Positions 29,725-38,733 are shown, counted from the stretch's first letter. The stretch: 64,000 bases of DNA from Buttiauxella agrestis ATCC 33320 (GCA_024169445.1 JALKFA010000001.1:62001-126000), one strand, 5' to 3'. Translations and numbers: made by a program. Notes: generated from the letters alone by a model not told the origin.

Positions 29725-29848
29725 ATACCCTAAATAATTCAAGATGCAGGAAGGCGGCAAAAGAAGGAATCCCGATGAGCTTACTAAAGTAAGTGATTCG
29801 GGTGACTGAAAGCAGCCAACGCGCCTGCAACTTGAAGTATGACGGGTA
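29725..29848. repeat. ERIC-like element, variant core
   Basis: About 124 bp with inverted ends ATACCC/GGGTA. The inner palindrome CCCGATGAGCTTACTAAAG / GTAAGTGATTCGGG is the common variant of the ERIC core, and the flanking AGGCGGCAA and GCAGCCAACGCGCCTGCAA blocks are also found in the copy at 2943. It sits between the operator cluster and the LacI-type gene. Confidence 0.85.
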
Positions 29849-29975
29849 CAAAAGCGTGATCCGCTCCGCCAAATGGCATAGCGAAGCCGCAAGCACGATG
29901 TTTCATCAGCCCAGCGTGATAAACTAGCGAAATTATGCGACCACGCGGCTAAGCGTCTTACTCAGGAATGAATTG

Positions 29976-30998
29976 ATGGTAACAATGCTGGATGTCGCGC
30001 TACGCGCAGGCGTTTCCAAAGCAACGGTATCACGCGTGCTCAACGGGATTGGGCAAGTCAAAGAGACCACCCGCGAACAGGTGTTTAGCGCTATGGAAGA
30101 GTTAGGTTATCGCCCTAATTTTCTGGCGCGATCGCTCGCCAATCGCAGCAGTAATAGTGTGGGTCTGGTGGTATCGACGTTTGATGGCTTCTACTTTGGC
30201 CGACTATTACAACAAGCCTCGCGCCAGACTGAAGTGTGGGGAAAGCAACTGATTGTCACCGATGGGCACGACACACCGCAGAAAGAACTCGAAGCCGTGC
30301 AAATGCTGGTAGACCGGCACTGTGACGCCATTGTGCTGTACACCCGTTTTATGAGTGAACGTACATTATTGTCGCTAATGAATAGCATCAAAGTGCCGCT
30401 GGTGGTGATTAACCGCGATGTGAGCCAGGCGCGCGATCGCTGCGTTTTCTTCGAACAACAAGATGCCGCATTTAAAGCGACAGACTATTTAATTCAGCAG
30501 GGCCATCGCGATATTGCCTGTATCACCGTACCGATTTCCACGCCAACCGGCCAGGCGCGCCTGATGGGCTATCGGCAAGCACTGCAAAAACATAGCATTG
30601 CTTTTAGCGAAGATCGGGTGAAATACGGCGATTCCAGCATGGAGCTTGGCCACAAGCTGTGCCAGGAGTTACTGGAAAGCCGCGTCCCGTTTACTGCACT
30701 GTTTGCCTGCAACGACGATATGGCGCTGGGTGCGTCGAAAGCGCTGCATCAGGCTGGAGTGCGCATTCCGCAAGATATTTCGTTGTTTGGTTTTGATGAT
30801 GCGCCGAGCGCACAGTGGCTGGAGCCTGCGTTATCCAGCGTTTATTTGCCTATCGATAACATGATCATCACGGCTATCAATCAGGCAATAAAACTGGCAA
30901 ACGGCGAGTCGCTCGAGGCGATCCCACCGTTTGTTGGCAAGCTGGTGTTGCGGGAATCCGTGGGGCCTGGCCCGTTTTACAGTTTAGATAAGCTCTAA
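29976..30998 (+). CDS. LacI-family transcriptional regulator, AscG-like
   Basis: A 340-residue repressor-type regulator. The N-terminal helix-turn-helix is MVTMLDVALRAGVSKATVSR, followed by the hinge YRPNFLARSLANRSS and a sugar-binding domain ending near SLFGFDDAPSAQW. It most resembles AscG, which controls aryl-beta-glucoside genes in E. coli. ATG 29976 is preceded by AGGAA at fair spacing; a TTG one codon earlier is a less likely start. It is divergent from the PTS IIC operon and is presumably a second local regulator. Its 3' end overlaps the convergent lysA by 15 bp. Confidence 0.9.
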   Translation: MVTMLDVALRAGVSKATVSRVLNGIGQVKETTREQVFSAMEELGYRPNFLARSLANRSSNSVGLVVSTFDGFYFGRLLQQASRQTEVWGKQLIVTDGHDTPQKELEAVQMLVDRHCDAIVLYTRFMSERTLLSLMNSIKVPLVVINRDVSQARDRCVFFEQQDAAFKATDYLIQQGHRDIACITVPISTPTGQARLMGYRQALQKHSIAFSEDRVKYGDSSMELGHKLCQELLESRVPFTALFACNDDMALGASKALHQAGVRIPQDISLFGFDDAPSAQWLEPALSSVYLPIDNMIITAINQAIKLANGESLEAIPPFVGKLVLRESVGPGPFYSLDKL

Positions 30999-32246
30999 AG
31001 CCAACAACTCCTGCACCGTCTGGCGGCGGCGAATCAGCCGCGCTTTGCCGTTATCAAACAATACTTCCGGCAGCAGCGGGCGACTGTTGTAGTTGGACGA
31101 CATCGATGCGCCATACGCGCCGGTATCGTGCAGCACTAAATAGTCGCCGACTTGCACCGGCGGCAGCGCACGGGTTTCCACTTTGCCACCTTCTTGCTGG
31201 GTAAACACATCGCCGGATTCACACAATGGACCGGCGACCACGGTTTCGACCAGTGGCAACGTCGCCAGCTCACGTCCATCCCCCGCTAACGCAGAAATAT
31301 GATGATAGCTACCGTACATTGACGGGCGCATCAAATCGTTAAAACCGGCATCAATCAGCACGAAGTGGCGCGAGCCCATGTTTTTCACTGAACGCACTTG
31401 TGCCACCAGCACGCCCGATTCCGCCACCAGGAAACGCCCAGGTTCGATCTCCAGTTTCACCGGATGCCCCAGACGTTGAGCGATTTTTTCACGAGCCGCA
31501 TTCCACAAACCGTAATAATGATTGGTGTCGATGGTTTCTTCGCCTTCGCGATAGGGAATCGACAAACCGCCGCCTGCGGAAATAGCTTCCAGATCCTGAC
31601 CAAAATCAATCACCTGTTGCACCATCGCGCCACAAACACGTTCCAGATGCCCGTAATCAACGCCTGAACCAATATGCATATGAATGCCGACCAGTTGCAG
31701 TTTGTAGCGTTGAATCACCTCCAGCGCCTGCGGTAAATCCGCATGCCAGATACCGTGTTTGCTGTTTTCACCGCCAGTATTGGTTTTCTGGCTGTGACCG
31801 TGACCAAAGCCTGGATTGACGCGCAGCCAGACACGATGCCCCGGCGACACTTCGCCAAGCTGTTGCAGCATATCCACCGAACCGGCATTGACCGGAATCT
31901 GCTGTTCCGCCACCAGCGCCAGCGTGGCCTGGTCAATCATATCGGCGGTGAATACGATATCGTCTTTGTTTTCTAACGGGTTATAGCCCGCCGCCAAAGC
32001 ACGCACGATTTCGCCCTGCGAAACCGAATCGACCTTCACGCCTTGTTCGCGCATCAGGCGCAAAATATGAATGTTGGAACAGGCTTTTTGGGCAAAACGA
32101 ATCACATCAAACTGGCGCAGTTGCGCGATTTGCTGGCGAATAATTTCTGCATCGTATACCCAGACCGGGCAACCAAATTCAGCAGGCAATGCCAGCAAGT
32201 TTTGCGCATTCAACGCAGTTTCAGGGTTATTCAGTGGGCGTGGCAT
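30984..32246 (-). CDS. lysA: Diaminopimelate decarboxylase
   Basis: A 420-residue PLP enzyme of alanine-racemase fold type (E. coli LysA 420). It makes lysine from meso-diaminopimelate, the last step of the pathway. The PLP lysine is K54 in RFAQKACSNIHI. The glycine loop EAISAGGGLSIPY and the active-site motif GPLCESGDV are intact. It is divergent from lysR, its activator in E. coli. Its stop region overlaps the end of the LacI-type gene by 15 bp on the opposite strand. Confidence 0.97.
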   Translation of the reverse strand: MPRPLNNPETALNAQNLLALPAEFGCPVWVYDAEIIRQQIAQLRQFDVIRFAQKACSNIHILRLMREQGVKVDSVSQGEIVRALAAGYNPLENKDDIVFTADMIDQATLALVAEQQIPVNAGSVDMLQQLGEVSPGHRVWLRVNPGFGHGHSQKTNTGGENSKHGIWHADLPQALEVIQRYKLQLVGIHMHIGSGVDYGHLERVCGAMVQQVIDFGQDLEAISAGGGLSIPYREGEETIDTNHYYGLWNAAREKIAQRLGHPVKLEIEPGRFLVAESGVLVAQVRSVKNMGSRHFVLIDAGFNDLMRPSMYGSYHHISALAGDGRELATLPLVETVVAGPLCESGDVFTQQEGGKVETRALPPVQVGDYLVLHDTGAYGASMSSNYNSRPLLPEVLFDNGKARLIRRRQTVQELLALELI

Positions 32247-32352
32247 GGTGACTCCGGCAACAATTCATTTTTTTGTATTACGCCATAGATTGAAGAGTAG
32301 AAAAAATATCGTTTTCTGCCAAGTCTATTCATTTATGATATGGATATATCTC

Positions 32353-32444
32353 CCCTCACCCTGGCCCTCTCCCTGAGGGAGAGGGAAGAAAACCAGACCA
32401 ATCTCCTTGAGTCCCTCTCCTGGGGGAGAAGGCCAGGGTGAGGG
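32353..32444. repeat. Palindromic repeat between lysA and lysR
   Basis: CCCTCACCCTGGCC (32353-32366) and GGCCAGGGTGAGGG (32431-32444) are perfect 14-bp inverted ends. Inner CTCTCCC/GGGAGAG palindromes add to them, giving a 92-bp cruciform-type element. Sequences of this kind recur in many enterobacterial intergenic regions. It occupies the divergent promoter region where LysR would act on lysA. Confidence 0.8.
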
Positions 32445-32479
32445 CGCTCATTGCTGACCCAAAACACAAAGGCCAAAAC

Positions 32480-33403
32480 ATGCCCTCAATCACCTTACGC
32501 CACATCGAAATTTTCCATGCGGTAATGACTGCCGGTAACCTCACCGAAGCAGCAGCATTGCTGCATACTTCGCAACCCACCGTCAGCCGTGAACTGGCAA
32601 GACTTGAGAAGTTGATTGGCCTGCAATTATTCGAACGTAGCCGTGGGCGCTTGCACCCTACCGTTCAGGGCTTGCGCTTGTTTGAAGAAGTGCAGCGCTC
32701 CTGGTACGGGCTGGACAGAATACTGAGTGCCGCAGAAAGCCTGCGCGAATTTCGCCAGGGCGAGCTATCTATCGCCTGCCTGCCGGTGTTTTCACAATCT
32801 TTCTTGCCGGTATTGGTGCAACCGTTTTTGGCACGCTATCCGGAACTAAGTCTGAATATTGTGCCGCAAGAATCGCCGTTGCTGGAAGAATGGCTATCGG
32901 CACAACGCCATGATTTGGGCCTGACCGAAAACACCGTGACGCCTGCCGGAACTGACCGCCAGACTTTGCTGACGCTTAACGAAGTTTGTGTTCTGCCTGC
33001 CGGGCATCGCCTCGCCGATAAAAAAGTGCTGACACCGCAAGATTTTGCCGGAGAAAACTACATCAGCTTGTCGCGTACCGACAGTTATCGGCAGCTTCTG
33101 GATTCACTGTTTCAGGAACACGACGTTAAGCGACGAATGGTGATGGAAACGCACAGTGCAGCGTCGGTGTGTGCGATGGTGCGGGCGGGAGTTGGGGTTT
33201 CCGTGGTCAATCCGTTGACCGCTCTGGATTATGCTTCCAGTGGCGTTGTGGCGCGGCGCTTTAGCGTGGCGGTGCCGTTTACCGTGAGCCTGATTCGCCC
33301 ACTGCACCGCCCTGCTTCTGCGCTGGTCACGGCATTCAGCGAACATTTGCAAAACAGCATGCAAATCTACACCGAGCCACTTAGCGCGTTGTTGGATGCC
33401 TGA
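32480..33403 (+). CDS. lysR: LysR, transcriptional activator of lysA
   Basis: A 307-residue founding member of the LysR family (E. coli 311). The N-terminal winged helix-turn-helix reads LRHIEIFHAVMTAGNLTEAA then LLHTSQPTVSRELARLEKLI. The effector domain includes ETHSAASVCAMVRAGVG, nearly identical to E. coli. ATG 32480 (MPSITLRH) aligns with the E. coli start; the frame opens 14 codons earlier. It activates lysA when diaminopimelate is high and lysine low. The neighbouring MFS gene ends one base after its stop. Confidence 0.95.
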   Translation: MPSITLRHIEIFHAVMTAGNLTEAAALLHTSQPTVSRELARLEKLIGLQLFERSRGRLHPTVQGLRLFEEVQRSWYGLDRILSAAESLREFRQGELSIACLPVFSQSFLPVLVQPFLARYPELSLNIVPQESPLLEEWLSAQRHDLGLTENTVTPAGTDRQTLLTLNEVCVLPAGHRLADKKVLTPQDFAGENYISLSRTDSYRQLLDSLFQEHDVKRRMVMETHSAASVCAMVRAGVGVSVVNPLTALDYASSGVVARRFSVAVPFTVSLIRPLHRPASALVTAFSEHLQNSMQIYTEPLSALLDA

Positions 33404-33404
33404 A

Positions 33405-34571
33405 TTAGTGTTCTGTTACTGGCAGTTGATGACCAGTGCCATTGCTGAAGTTAATCAGGCAGATGACCAACCCAATAGCAGCAAGTCCTGCCGCCGCAAC
33501 CGGTACGGCGGTCAGGCCGTAACCATGAGCAATCACGGCTCCGCCAACCCACGCACCTAACGCATTGCCAACGTTAAAAGCTGCAATGTTCAACGTCGAT
33601 ACCAGGTTGGGTGCATCTTTGCCGTGTAGCACCACATTGATTTGCAGCGCAGGAACGGTGGCGAATGCCGCCATTGCCCAGAGAAACAACGTGATTTCTG
33701 CAAGCCACATACCGTGGCTGGTCCAGCGGAACAGCAACGAGAAAATCGTAATCAGGCTAAAGCTTAAGATCAAACTAAATGAAACGCGCCAGTCGGCCAG
33801 TCGGCCGCCAAGAATATTGCCAACCGTTAACCCCGCACCAATCAGGAACAACGTCCAGCTCACGCCCTGATTTGTAATGCCCGTGACCTGCAACAGCATC
33901 GGCGCAATATAGCTAAATAAGGCAAACATCGCGGCGGCAAAAAAGACCGTCATTGACAGCGAAAGCCAAAGTTTACCGTTCGCCAGGGCGCTCACTTCGC
34001 GCTTCAGATCGGCAGGCGTTTCCTCTTTTTGCGATGGCAAACTAACTATCAGCGCGATAAACGCCACCACACCGATAATCGCCACGCCCCAGAATGTCGA
34101 ACGCCAGCCGTACAGTTGCCCAAACCAGGTGCCGATTGGCACGCCAAGCACATTCGCTAATGTCAGACCCGTGAACATCAAAGCCACCGCCGACGCTTTG
34201 CGATTTGGCGCGACCAGGCTTGCTGCCACCACGGCACCAATGCCAAAAAATGCACCGTGGCACAGCGCGGTAATAATGCGCGCCAGCATCAGGAATTGAT
34301 AATTCAGCGCCAGTGCGCACAGGATGTTGCCGACGATAAAAATTACCATCAGTAGCACGAGAGAAAGTTTGCGCGGCAAACGTGCCGTCAGTAACGCCAT
34401 GATCGGTGCGCCAATCGCGACCCCGAGCGCGTAGCCGCTAATCAGCCAGCCTGCAGTGGGAATCGAGATCGTCAGGTCTCCGGCCACTTCGGGCAGCAGG
34501 CCCATAATCACGAACTCCGTCGTGCCGATGGCAAAAGCACTCATCGCCAGCGCCAGCAAGGAAACAGGCAT
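33405..34571 (-). CDS. MFS transporter, DHA1-type sugar/drug efflux family
   Basis: A 388-residue 12-helix permease. The N-terminal signature GTTEFVIMGLLPEVA and the motif A-like loop PRKLSLVLLM place it with the AraJ/YdhP group of drug-proton antiporters. ATG 34571 follows CCTGGAG at good spacing; the frame opens 17 codons earlier. It is convergent with lysR. The substrate is unknown. E. coli has no orthologue at this spot, so it is an accessory gene here. Confidence 0.88.
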   Translation of the reverse strand: MPVSLLALAMSAFAIGTTEFVIMGLLPEVAGDLTISIPTAGWLISGYALGVAIGAPIMALLTARLPRKLSLVLLMVIFIVGNILCALALNYQFLMLARIITALCHGAFFGIGAVVAASLVAPNRKASAVALMFTGLTLANVLGVPIGTWFGQLYGWRSTFWGVAIIGVVAFIALIVSLPSQKEETPADLKREVSALANGKLWLSLSMTVFFAAAMFALFSYIAPMLLQVTGITNQGVSWTLFLIGAGLTVGNILGGRLADWRVSFSLILSFSLITIFSLLFRWTSHGMWLAEITLFLWAMAAFATVPALQINVVLHGKDAPNLVSTLNIAAFNVGNALGAWVGGAVIAHGYGLTAVPVAAAGLAAIGLVICLINFSNGTGHQLPVTEH

Positions 34572-34695
34572 GGGAAAACTCCAGGTTGCAGAAATAACAA
34601 AAGGCGGAAGAACGTGGTTCAACCGCCAGAACGCGAGGATGTCAGAGGTGCAGCTTGTTTGAAAAAACGTGCACTGCTTAACAAATTAATAACAC

Positions 34696-34720
34696 AAAAA
34701 ACGCCGGGTATGACCCGGCG
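34696..34720 (-). terminator. Rho-independent terminator after ygeA
   Basis: On the minus strand CGCCGGG-TCATA-CCCGGCG is followed by TTTTTT. It lies 55 bp after the ygeA stop and upstream of the MFS gene, so it insulates the two. Confidence 0.88.
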
Positions 34721-34775
34721 AGCGCTGAGGATATTCGATTTTTCATTTATCTTTATGAAATTAAAAAAGAAAAAA

Positions 34776-35474
34776 TCACACCTCAGCAAGCATAAATTTC
34801 ACTGCATCTTCAGCATGAATGGCGGCAGTATCAAACACTGGCAATGGGCAATCTTGCTGGTTAAGCAGCAAGCCAATTTCGGTGCAGCCAAAAATCACCC
34901 CTTCTGCGCCTTGCTTCTGCAACTCTTTAATCACTTGCTGATAATAGTGCTTCGACTCGGCGGTGATTTTTCCAAGACACAGTTCTTCAAAGATGACCTG
35001 ATTAATGCGCTGGCGCTGCTCTTCATGGGGAATTAACGATTCAATGCCAAACTCAGCATTCAGGCGGCCTCGGTAAAAATCCTGTTCCATGGTGTAACGC
35101 GTCCCCAGCAAAGCAACACGCTGAACATTTTGCGCAGTAATGGCGCGCCCCGTCGCATCCGCGATGTGCAAGAACGGCAGCGAGCAACGTGATTCAATGT
35201 GGTGTGCCACTTTGTGCATGGTGTTGGTACACAGCACGATGCCTTCGGCCCCGGCTTTTTGCAGGCCAAGCGCTGCTTGCGCCAGCATATCACCGGCTAA
35301 ATCCCATTCACCGCTGGTCTGACAGGCTTCAATCTCATGAAAATCAACACTGTGCAGCACAATTTTTGCCGAATGCAGCCCACCTAAACGCGTCTTAATA
35401 CCTTCATTAATCAATCGATAATAAGGAATTGTCGATTCCCAACTCATGCCACCCAGCAAGCCAATTGTTTTCAT
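34776..35474 (-). CDS. ygeA: Amino-acid racemase YgeA (Asp/Glu racemase family)
   Basis: A 232-residue PLP-independent racemase (E. coli YgeA 230, with broad amino-acid specificity). The start [15 protein letters not shown] is typical. The two catalytic cysteines are in VLCTNTMHK and IFGCTEIG, and both are present. It probably makes D-amino acids for cell-wall remodelling. In E. coli it follows lysR; here an MFS gene is inserted between them. A strong terminator follows. Confidence 0.94.
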   Translation of the reverse strand: MKTIGLLGGMSWESTIPYYRLINEGIKTRLGGLHSAKIVLHSVDFHEIEACQTSGEWDLAGDMLAQAALGLQKAGAEGIVLCTNTMHKVAHHIESRCSLPFLHIADATGRAITAQNVQRVALLGTRYTMEQDFYRGRLNAEFGIESLIPHEEQRQRINQVIFEELCLGKITAESKHYYQQVIKELQKQGAEGVIFGCTEIGLLLNQQDCPLPVFDTAAIHAEDAVKFMLAEV

Positions 35475-35604
35475 TTTTTCGTCACCTGTTCTTTGTCATG
35501 ACATTGGTTATAACAGAGAGATTATCAGGCAGGAAAGCGTGATCGGCCTTACAAAACTCCGGTGCCAACTATCGCAAAGGGGATTTTCAGGTTACGATTA
35601 TTTA

Positions 35605-35623
35605 AATGAAACAACGTTTCACG
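35605..35623. promoter_or_regulatory. KdgR box before kdgF
   Basis: TGAAACAACGTTTCA (35607-35621) has perfect 6-bp arms TGAAAC/GTTTCA and A-rich flanks, matching the KdgR operator pattern. It lies 20 bp upstream of the kdgF start, where bound repressor would block transcription. Confidence 0.75.
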
Positions 35624-35640
35624 TAACCAAGGATCGAAAG

Positions 35641-35964
35641 ATGTTCACTTTTATTAAAGATACTCAACTGGAAGATTTAGGTGCTGGCGTGAGCCGCCGT
35701 ATCCTGGCGCACGACGGCAAAATGATGGCAGTACAGGTTAACTTTGAAAAAGGTGCCATCGGCCCGATGCACAATCACCCACATGAGCAGTTAACTTATG
35801 TGCTGTCTGGCGAATTTGAATTCACCATCGGTGAAGAAACTCACCGTGTGACCGCGGGCGACACACTCTATAAAGAACCTCACGTGATGCACGGCTGCGT
35901 ATGCCTGGCTGCTGGCACACTTTTGGATACTTTCACCCCAATCCGTGAAGATTTTCTGAAGTAA
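35641..35964 (+). CDS. kdgF: KdgF, cupin for unsaturated uronate linearisation
   Basis: A 107-residue single-domain cupin. In pectin-degrading enterobacteria KdgF converts 4,5-unsaturated galacturonate to its linear keto form, ahead of KduI and KduD. The metal-binding cupin motif is GPMHNHPHEQLTYVLSGEF, with a later His in EPHVMHGC. The start ATG 35641 is preceded by AAGGA and the KdgR box; the frame opens 65 codons upstream but that part is not protein-like. It is separated from the tog operon by the fepE gene. The KdgR box ties it to the pectin regulon. Confidence 0.88.
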   Translation: MFTFIKDTQLEDLGAGVSRRILAHDGKMMAVQVNFEKGAIGPMHNHPHEQLTYVLSGEFEFTIGEETHRVTAGDTLYKEPHVMHGCVCLAAGTLLDTFTPIREDFLK

Positions 35965-35969
35965 GTGCC

Positions 35970-36009
35970 AAAAAAAACGGCTGCTTCCAGGTTTTGGAAG
36001 CAGCCGTTT
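35970..36009. terminator. Bidirectional terminator between kdgF and fepE
   Basis: AACGGCTGCTTCC-loop-GGAAGCAGCCGTT is a 13-bp perfect stem. An A run precedes it and TTTA follows, so it serves convergent kdgF (plus) and fepE (minus). Confidence 0.9.
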
Positions 36010-36027
36010 ATGCAGCAATATCAGCGA

Positions 36028-37143
36028 TTATATTTCTTCAATTCTCATACGAGACGACATCGCACCACGAACCAGCACAGAACCCGCCGCCACAATCAAG
36101 CCAACCAGCGCCGCCAACACAATAATCAGTGATTTACTGGCGCCATCTTTTTTTACCGGTAGCGAAGGCTGCATATGGTATTTGAAAGGTGTGAAATCAA
36201 CTGAGCCGAGATTTATCGCCTGCAGTGCGCTCAGAACATGCTCACGATTTTGTATTGAGACATTCAACTGAGCTACGTCTTTAATCGACTGTTCAATTTT
36301 TAGCTTTTCGGCTAAGCCATTTGCCCCAAGCGAAATGGAGTAATCAGGGTCGTCTTTCACTGCCTGGCTATTGCTGTATACCGGATTTTTCAGGCCCGCA
36401 GCATTCGCCACCTGTAACGAGTAACCCAAACGCTCAATGTTCACATTATGTTGGTTTTCAAGGTTGACCCGATCCAATGCCAGACGGTCTTTTTCATATG
36501 CTATTTTTAATTCAACGGCATTTTTTACATCAGCGATGATGTCTTTATTCACTTGTTCGGCAATAAACTGAATGTAATTTTGCAGCACCTGCTGAGCATC
36601 ATCAGCATCAGGCGCAGTAAAACCCAGGGTCCAGGAGGTGTAAGGCATATTGGTGGTTTTTTTAGGGTCACTATTGTCCATCGCGGTAAAATTTTGCGAG
36701 ACCCTGACGATGGCTTTGTACAATTCAGGGTTATCGACATCCCCATTCTTCACCAGCGCCTGCACATACGGAGATTGGCTGAGGAACTGTGCGCGAAGCT
36801 GCTGAGAATCAAACTTCTTCAAAAACGAATTATACAAGTTGACGGAACTCAGATTGGTTTCGACCCCAAGCACGGTGAGATTTACCATCGCGCGGTGTAA
36901 CTCACTAACCTCTTCAGTTTCAGGTGGGGTAACAATCGCCTGGCTGGTCCATTTTTGTGGCAGCAGGAAGCTGGCTGCCAACCCGCACAAAGCAAATAAT
37001 AGTGTAATAATGGCTATTTGTTTTTTGGCGGCAAACAGAGTGGATAACAAGTCGAGTAAGTCAATCTCTTCATGGCGCGGTGCCACAAGCGGGTAAGGAG
37101 AGACGTTTTCCAGGCGATTGGCTTTCATTTCAATAGAAGACAT
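36028..37143 (-). CDS. fepE: LPS O-antigen chain-length regulator FepE (Wzz family)
   Basis: A 371-residue Wzz-type co-polymerase that sets very long O-antigen chains. The N-terminal membrane helix is IAIITLLFALCGLAASFLL, followed by the Wzz proline-rich start LPQKWTSQAIVTPPE. The long periplasmic helical part has TSWTLGFTAPDADDAQ. The second helix near the C-terminus (LIIVLAALVGLIVAAGSVLV) is preceded by PSLPVKKDGASK. E. coli FepE is 377 residues and shares these segments. It stands alone between kdgF and the tog operon, and is divergent from tog. Confidence 0.92.
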   Translation of the reverse strand: MSSIEMKANRLENVSPYPLVAPRHEEIDLLDLLSTLFAAKKQIAIITLLFALCGLAASFLLPQKWTSQAIVTPPETEEVSELHRAMVNLTVLGVETNLSSVNLYNSFLKKFDSQQLRAQFLSQSPYVQALVKNGDVDNPELYKAIVRVSQNFTAMDNSDPKKTTNMPYTSWTLGFTAPDADDAQQVLQNYIQFIAEQVNKDIIADVKNAVELKIAYEKDRLALDRVNLENQHNVNIERLGYSLQVANAAGLKNPVYSNSQAVKDDPDYSISLGANGLAEKLKIEQSIKDVAQLNVSIQNREHVLSALQAINLGSVDFTPFKYHMQPSLPVKKDGASKSLIIVLAALVGLIVAAGSVLVRGAMSSRMRIEEI

Positions 37144-37516
37144 AACTGGCCGGTTTTTAATTTATGAAGAAAAAGGACGCGCAGTACCTTTCCTGAGTTG
37201 GGAAATTAAAACGGTTACGCGACGTTAAGAAAAAACGGAACAGGTCAGGTTTTAGGCGAGGATAAAGGCTACATATCTTTCCTGGTGCATGTCATGCATC
37301 GATAGTAAAAAACGCGTTTTCAACGCTATTTCTACCCTCTGTTAATGCGCCAATAACAAAGCCACAACCTTGTAATGAAACGTAAATTTTCCTTATCAGT
37401 GGGTATTATCACCAAGAATACTCTTAAAAACAACTCTCAACTCTTGTAGTTTTAAAATCAATAAAAACTCTGTCCATTTTTACACAAGTCTCTAAAACCT
37501 CGCCTGTTTCACATAA

Positions 37517-37608
37517 TCAAAACAGCGTTTCGACATCGATCACATTTCTCTGATGAATTGAATGACGTAGTTACAAATCGTAATAAGATAAATTAAAACG
37601 CTGTTTTA
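37517..37608. promoter_or_regulatory. KdgR-type boxes and possible CRP site upstream of togMNAB
   Basis: TAAAACGCTGTTTTA (37594-37608) has perfect 6-bp arms and TCAAAACAGCGTTTCGA (37517-37533) is an imperfect relative; both fit the KdgR dyad. A CRP-like half (TGTGA on the minus strand, about 37538-37542) lies between. The whole fepE-togM gap is 37144-37842 (699 bp). The part before 37500 is A/T-rich with nothing I can name. Confidence 0.6.
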
Positions 37609-37722
37609 CAAACTAAGAACCACGGTTCACATGTTTATGAAATCTGTTATCCATTACAGAAAAGCGATAAGCACAACGGTGTTTTAATCTTTTATTTATC
37701 AATCAATTATCAGGGAATGAAT

Positions 37723-37782
37723 ATGACGATGATGCCCAACCCTTTTCGACCCATCAGATTTCTCACCAGGGTGAGGCAATGA
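37723..37782 (+). CDS. Tiny leader ORF 1 upstream of togM
   Basis: A 19-codon frame (MTMMPNPFRPIRFLTRVRQ) preceded by CAGGG at suitable spacing; an in-frame ATG six bases earlier is possible. Its TGA overlaps the ATG of the next tiny frame (ATGA), as in translationally coupled leaders. Whether it is translated is unknown. Confidence 0.3.
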   Translation: MTMMPNPFRPIRFLTRVRQ

Positions 37783-37817
37783 GTTTCAAGAATATTTTTG
37801 TATCAAACAATTTTTAA
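37779..37817 (+). CDS. Tiny leader ORF 2 upstream of togM
   Basis: A 12-codon frame (MSFKNIFVSNNF) that starts within the stop of leader ORF 1, preceded by GAGG, and ends 25 bp before togM. It could couple ribosomes toward togM or be chance. No family is recognisable. Confidence 0.25.
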   Translation: MSFKNIFVSNNF

Positions 37818-37842
37818 ACCATTGACCACCAGGTAGGTATGT

Positions 37843-38733
37843 ATGAATGAAAACAGAATGCTGGGATTGGCATGGATTTCGCCCTACATAATAGGGTTGT
37901 TAGTCTTTACTGCCTTCCCGTTTGTTTCATCTTTCTTCCTCAGTTTTACTGAGTACGACTTGATGAACCCACCGGTGTTCACCGGTATTGAAAATTATCG
38001 CTACATGTTGACCGAAGATTCACTCTTCTGGAAATCCATGGGCGTGACGTTTGCCTACGTGTTTTTAACTATCCCGTTAAAACTCGCATTCGCGCTGGGC
38101 ATCGCCTTTGTTCTGAACTTTAAACTACGCGGCATCGGTTTCTTCCGTACGGCGTATTACATCCCCTCTATTCTGGGTAGCTCCGTTGCGATTGCCGTTT
38201 TATGGCGTGCGCTGTTTGCCATCGATGGCCTGCTGAATAGCTTTATTGGTGTGTTCGGTCTGGACCCAGTGAACTGGCTGGGTGAGCCTTCTTTGGCGCT
38301 GATGTCCGTTACGCTGCTGCGTGTCTGGCAGTTCGGTTCGGCGATGGTCATCTTCCTGGCTGCGCTGCAAAACGTTCCGCAATCACAGTATGAAGCGGCA
38401 ATGATCGACGGCGCGTCCAAATGGCAGATGTTCACCAAAGTGACGGTTCCTTTGATTACGCCAGTCATCTTCTTCAACTTCATCATGCAGACCACGCAGG
38501 CGTTCCAGGAGTTTACCGCGCCATACATCATTACCGGCGGCGGCCCGACTCACTACACCTACTTGTTCTCACTGTATATCTACGACACCGCGTTCAAATA
38601 CTTCGATATGGGTTATGGCGCAGCGCTGGCGTGGGTTCTGTTCCTGGTCGTGGCGGTCTTTGCCTCCATCGCCTTTAAGTCATCGAAATACTGGGTGTTC
38701 TACTCCGCAGATAAGGGAGGCAAAAATGGCTGA
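37843..38733 (+). CDS. togM: Oligogalacturonide ABC transporter permease TogM
   Basis: A 296-residue inner-membrane permease of the carbohydrate (MalF-type) ABC family with six hydrophobic helices. The EAA loop that docks on the ATPase is EAAMIDGASKWQMFTKVTVP. It matches TogM of the pectinolytic Dickeya transporter in size and order. Its 3' end overlaps togN by 8 bp. It is the first structural gene of the togMNAB-ogl unit, behind KdgR boxes. Substrate assignment rests on the operon (togB, ogl, kduD, kdgM around it). Confidence 0.92.
   Translation: MNENRMLGLAWISPYIIGLLVFTAFPFVSSFFLSFTEYDLMNPPVFTGIENYRYMLTEDSLFWKSMGVTFAYVFLTIPLKLAFALGIAFVLNFKLRGIGFFRTAYYIPSILGSSVAIAVLWRALFAIDGLLNSFIGVFGLDPVNWLGEPSLALMSVTLLRVWQFGSAMVIFLAALQNVPQSQYEAAMIDGASKWQMFTKVTVPLITPVIFFNFIMQTTQAFQEFTAPYIITGGGPTHYTYLFSLYIYDTAFKYFDMGYGAALAWVLFLVVAVFASIAFKSSKYWVFYSADKGGKNG

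Noticed and set aside
24894-30998. Prophage or integrated island with attachment sites between galR and lysA
   Set aside because: No integrase, tRNA or direct repeats were seen; only metabolic and regulatory genes are present, so simple gene insertion or loss is enough.
35446-35640. N-terminal extension of kdgF by 65 codons
   Set aside because: The extension covers the KdgR box and promoter region and is not protein-like; the cupin starts at 35641 behind a ribosome site.
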